Shown here in pieces: positions 56,564-58,989 of a stretch of 58,989 bases of DNA. Both the position numbers and the translations under genes were made by a program. Every line of letters starts with the position of its first letter. Position 1 is the first letter of the stretch. Under the pieces are notes generated by a model that did no database searches, was not told where the DNA came from, and was given only the letters and a program-made list of their open reading frames with translations. Source of the stretch: Nesterenkonia haasae (lineage in GTDB: Bacteria > Actinomycetota > Actinomycetes > Actinomycetales > Micrococcaceae); NCBI RefSeq assembly GCF_010119385.1, contig NZ_VFIE01000028.1, forward strand, positions 1 to 58,989, written 5' to 3'.

Positions 56564-58471
56564 TCAGCCATGCTCGCCCTCGATCACCAGGGGACGGTCC
56601 GGGCTGGATTCCCAGACCTCACGGATGGGGCGCTTGGTGACATTGGTGAAGATCTCAGCGACCTCCTGGGCGTTGAGGGTCTCGACCCGCAACAACTCTT
56701 CGGCCAGAACATCCAGGATGTGCCGGTTCTCAGTCAGCGCCCAGTAGGCCTCATCGTGAGCCTCATCGATGATGCTGCGCACCTCGGAGTCGACGATCGC
56801 GGCCAGATCCTCGGAGTATTCCTTGCCGGAGGTCATTTCCTTGCCCAGGAAGGGGCTGGAATCCCCGGAACCCAGCTTCACCGAGCCGACCTTAGCGCTC
56901 ATACCGTACTCGGTCACCATGCGGCGTGCCGTATCGGTGGCTTTTTGAATGTCATTAGCTGCCCCGGTGGAGGGGTCTCGGAAAACAATCTCCTCTGCCA
57001 CTCTGCCGCCCATCGCATAGGCGATGGTGTCCAGCAGCTCATTGCGGGTGGTGGAGTACTTATCATCCTCGGGGATCACCATGGTGTAGCCCAGCGCCCG
57101 GCCTCTGGGGAGGATCGTGATTTTCGTGACCGGTGCCGAGTAGTTCAGCGCGGCTGCGACGAGTGCGTGGCCGCCCTCGTGATAGGCGGTCACTCGACGT
57201 TCGTGGTCCTTCATCAGCCGCGTACGCTTCTGCGGTCCCGCCATGACCCGGTCGATTGCCTCGTCGATCGCCCGATCATCGATCAGGTCGGCGTTGGAGC
57301 GGGCAGTCAGCAGGGCAGCCTCGTTGAGAACATTGGCCAGATCAGCGCCGGTGAACCCCGGGGTCTTCCGTGCGACTTGCTTCAGGTCTAGGTCCGGCAC
57401 CATGGGTTTGCCCTTGGAATGGACGTGCAGGATCTGCTTGCGGCCATTGAAATCTGGCGCCTCTACCGGGATCTGCCGGTCAAAACGACCTGGCCGCAAC
57501 AGGGCGGGGTCGAGCACATCGGGCCGGTTGGTGGCCGCGATAACAATGATGTTCGCATTGGCGTCAAAGCCGTCCATCTCCACCAGCAGCTGGTTAAGCG
57601 TCTGTTCACGCTCGTCATTGCCGCCACCTACGCCGGCTCCGCGCTGCCGTCCGACGGCGTCGATCTCATCGACGAAGATGATGGCCGGGGAGTTCTCCTT
57701 GGCCTGCTTGAACAGGTCGCGCACTCGGGAGGCGCCCACGCCGACGAACATCTCTACAAAGTCTGAGCCGGAGATGGAGTAGAAGCTGCCACCGGCTTCA
57801 CCAGCTACGGCTTTGGCCAGCAGGGTTTTACCTGTGCCGGGAGGCCCGTAGAGCAGCACACCCTTGGGGATCTTGGCGCCCAGGCGTTGGAACTTCTCCG
57901 GTTCGGAGAGAAACTCCTTGATCTCGTGGAGTTCCTCTACGGCCTCTTCGGCACCGGCGACGTCTTGGAAGTTGACCTGGGGCATGTCCTTGTCGAACAT
58001 TTTGGCCTTGGACTTGCCGAACTGCATGACTCGGGAGCCGCCGCCGGACATCCGCAGAATGAGCCAGATGAAGATCGCAGCGATGATCAGGAACGGAATC
58101 ATGAACCCGAGCATCGACAACAGCCAGTTCGACTGCTCCGGTTCGTCGGTATAACCCTCCAGGTCAGCATCGGCGATGGACTCCGCGACAGTTTCTGCCC
58201 GCGCCTGGGAGAAGTGGAAGTGCACGGCGTCTTCGTACTCGGTGCCGTCCATTTCAAAGGACTCGGCGAGGGTGAGGTCCACCCGCGAGTCACCGTCGTC
58301 GATCCGCGCCTCGGTGACTTGACCGTCTTCGATGAGCTCCATGCCCACATTGGTGTCCACCCGCTGGCCGGCCCCGGAGGTGCTGAACAGCGCCGGAACC
58401 GCCACAAGCAGAATCAGCACTGCTAGGAGGATCCAGAACAGCGGCCCGGTAAAGATCTTCTTGAAGTTCAT
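56564..58471 (-). CDS. ftsH: ATP-dependent zinc metalloprotease FtsH
   Basis: 635 residues. Two membrane segments near 10-30 and 113-140 flank a small extracytoplasmic domain. AAA module: [32 protein letters not shown], and the SRH region [19 protein letters not shown]. Protease site [15 protein letters not shown] (HExxH). The C-terminal tail is short compared with mycobacterial FtsH. It degrades membrane and regulatory proteins. The folate genes follow it as in other actinobacteria. Confidence 0.97.
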   Translation of the reverse strand: MNFKKIFTGPLFWILLAVLILLVAVPALFSTSGAGQRVDTNVGMELIEDGQVTEARIDDGDSRVDLTLAESFEMDGTEYEDAVHFHFSQARAETVAESIADADLEGYTDEPEQSNWLLSMLGFMIPFLIIAAIFIWLILRMSGGGSRVMQFGKSKAKMFDKDMPQVNFQDVAGAEEAVEELHEIKEFLSEPEKFQRLGAKIPKGVLLYGPPGTGKTLLAKAVAGEAGGSFYSISGSDFVEMFVGVGASRVRDLFKQAKENSPAIIFVDEIDAVGRQRGAGVGGGNDEREQTLNQLLVEMDGFDANANIIVIAATNRPDVLDPALLRPGRFDRQIPVEAPDFNGRKQILHVHSKGKPMVPDLDLKQVARKTPGFTGADLANVLNEAALLTARSNADLIDDRAIDEAIDRVMAGPQKRTRLMKDHERRVTAYHEGGHALVAAALNYSAPVTKITILPRGRALGYTMVIPEDDKYSTTRNELLDTIAYAMGGRVAEEIVFRDPSTGAANDIQKATDTARRMVTEYGMSAKVGSVKLGSGDSSPFLGKEMTSGKEYSEDLAAIVDSEVRSIIDEAHDEAYWALTENRHILDVLAEELLRVETLNAQEVAEIFTNVTKRPIREVWESSPDRPLVIEGEHG

Positions 58472-58625
58472 TCAGCTCCGTCGCGCGCGTGCGAACACAA
58501 GGGATAAGGGTCAGCTGTATACGGTACTAGAGCACGACGACGCCGCCTAAGCCAAAGTGCCCCAAGTTCGCCTCAGGCGGAGTATTCGAGTCAACAGAGG
58601 CAGCTGGAAACACCGGCGTAGGACC

Positions 58626-58989
58626 TCAGTGGAGCAGTGGGATGAGCAGGCTGACAACCAGCAGCACCAGCGCGCCACCGATACGCGAGCTGACCTGAAG
58701 GAAAGGCATAAGCTCCAGCCGGTTGGCGGCCGAAACCACGGCGACGTCCCCAGTTCCGCCCATATCCGTCATGCCCATACCGACCGCAATCGAGGTTTCC
58801 ACGTAATACATCTTCACCAGCCACCCCAAAGCACCGGAGACCACCACCGCGATCAGCACCGCGAGGGCGACCATGACGGGGTAGCGCCAGTCGGAGAGCA
58901 GCGCACCGAGTTCGTCGAACTCGAAGAACGTGATCGAGATGCCCACCAGCAAGGCTGGAGTGAGGGCGCCGGAGACAAATCCAAACCAT
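58626..58989 (-). CDS. 2-Hydroxycarboxylate transporter family protein (5' end outside window)
   Basis: About 120 C-terminal residues are visible; the N-terminus lies past the right edge, and the internal ATG at 58952 is probably not the start. It shows the family's second-half signature: GFVSGALTPALLVGISI, then GMGMTDMGGTGDVAVVSAAN, then RLELMPFLQVSSRIGGALVL. These correspond to the GGxG reentrant loop and the substrate-binding Arg of CitS/MalP/CimH. It imports citrate, malate or a similar acid with sodium or protons. It is 154 bp upstream of ftsH on the same strand. Confidence 0.85.
   Translation of the reverse strand, partial: WFGFVSGALTPALLVGISITFFEFDELGALLSDWRYPVMVALAVLIAVVVSGALGWLVKMYYVETSIAVGMGMTDMGGTGDVAVVSAANRLELMPFLQVSSRIGGALVLLVVSLLIPLLH

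Overview
The window is chromosomal DNA of a moderately high-GC actinobacterium, most likely in Micrococcales and close to Micrococcaceae. Pointers to this are an Lsr2 nucleoid protein beside ClpC and LysS, a mycothiol-type formaldehyde dehydrogenase and a mycothiol-type arsenate reductase, menaquinone genes, a DUF3180 gene and bacterial PH-domain genes beside the folate genes, and FprA-type ferredoxin reductase. I cannot name the genus. There are 53 protein genes (two cut by the window edges), two tRNAs (Thr-GGT and Tyr-GTA), and several hairpins and likely operators. I see no phage, insertion sequence or CRISPR array.

Left part (1-19.2 kb). A large secreted surface protein with an Ala/Asp repeat runs off the left edge, followed by tRNA-Thr, an epimerase, a PPOX-family flavoprotein and a DEAD-box helicase. 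From 17.4 kb down to 6.7 kb almost everything is on the minus strand: cystathionine beta-synthase and MetB, then a molybdenum-cofactor and formate block (mobA, DUF6457, moeA, fdhD, FdhF/YdeP oxidoreductase), then mycothiol-dependent formaldehyde dehydrogenase and a metallo-beta-lactamase-fold hydrolase. Read together, the last genes look like a pathway from formaldehyde to formate and on to CO2, next to its own cofactor-maturation genes.

Middle (19.3-34 kb). A GntR winged helix fused to a shortened luciferase-like flavin domain faces a MetE-like methyltransferase. Next come YajQ, a phosphate transporter with a PHO-box-like triple repeat upstream, HtpX, FprA with an inverted repeat in its promoter, an orphan SUKH/immunity-like protein, a HIT protein, and a menaquinone block: polyprenyl diphosphate synthase, UbiE/MenG, MenF, MenD and MenC.

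Right part (33.5-59 kb). MutY and RadA are separated by a FUSC exporter and an arsenic cluster (arsC, ACR3, arsR). The diadenylate cyclase gene disA, which commonly lies here in relatives, is absent. Then come clpC, lsr2, a 58-residue membrane protein, lysS, pepO and panC, followed by DUF2520, two PH-domain proteins, DUF3180 and a fused folB-folK. A divergent GntR/ACC-deaminase pair interrupts the folate run before folP, folE and ftsH. A 2-hydroxycarboxylate transporter is cut by the right edge.

Several genes (PPOX, FUSC, lysS, panC, GntR) have a TANNNT box 5-7 nt before the start codon and little or no Shine-Dalgarno sequence, suggesting leaderless mRNAs. The best candidates for something undescribed are the GntR-luciferase fusion regulator, the ACC-deaminase insertion in the folate operon, and the formaldehyde/formate/molybdenum block.
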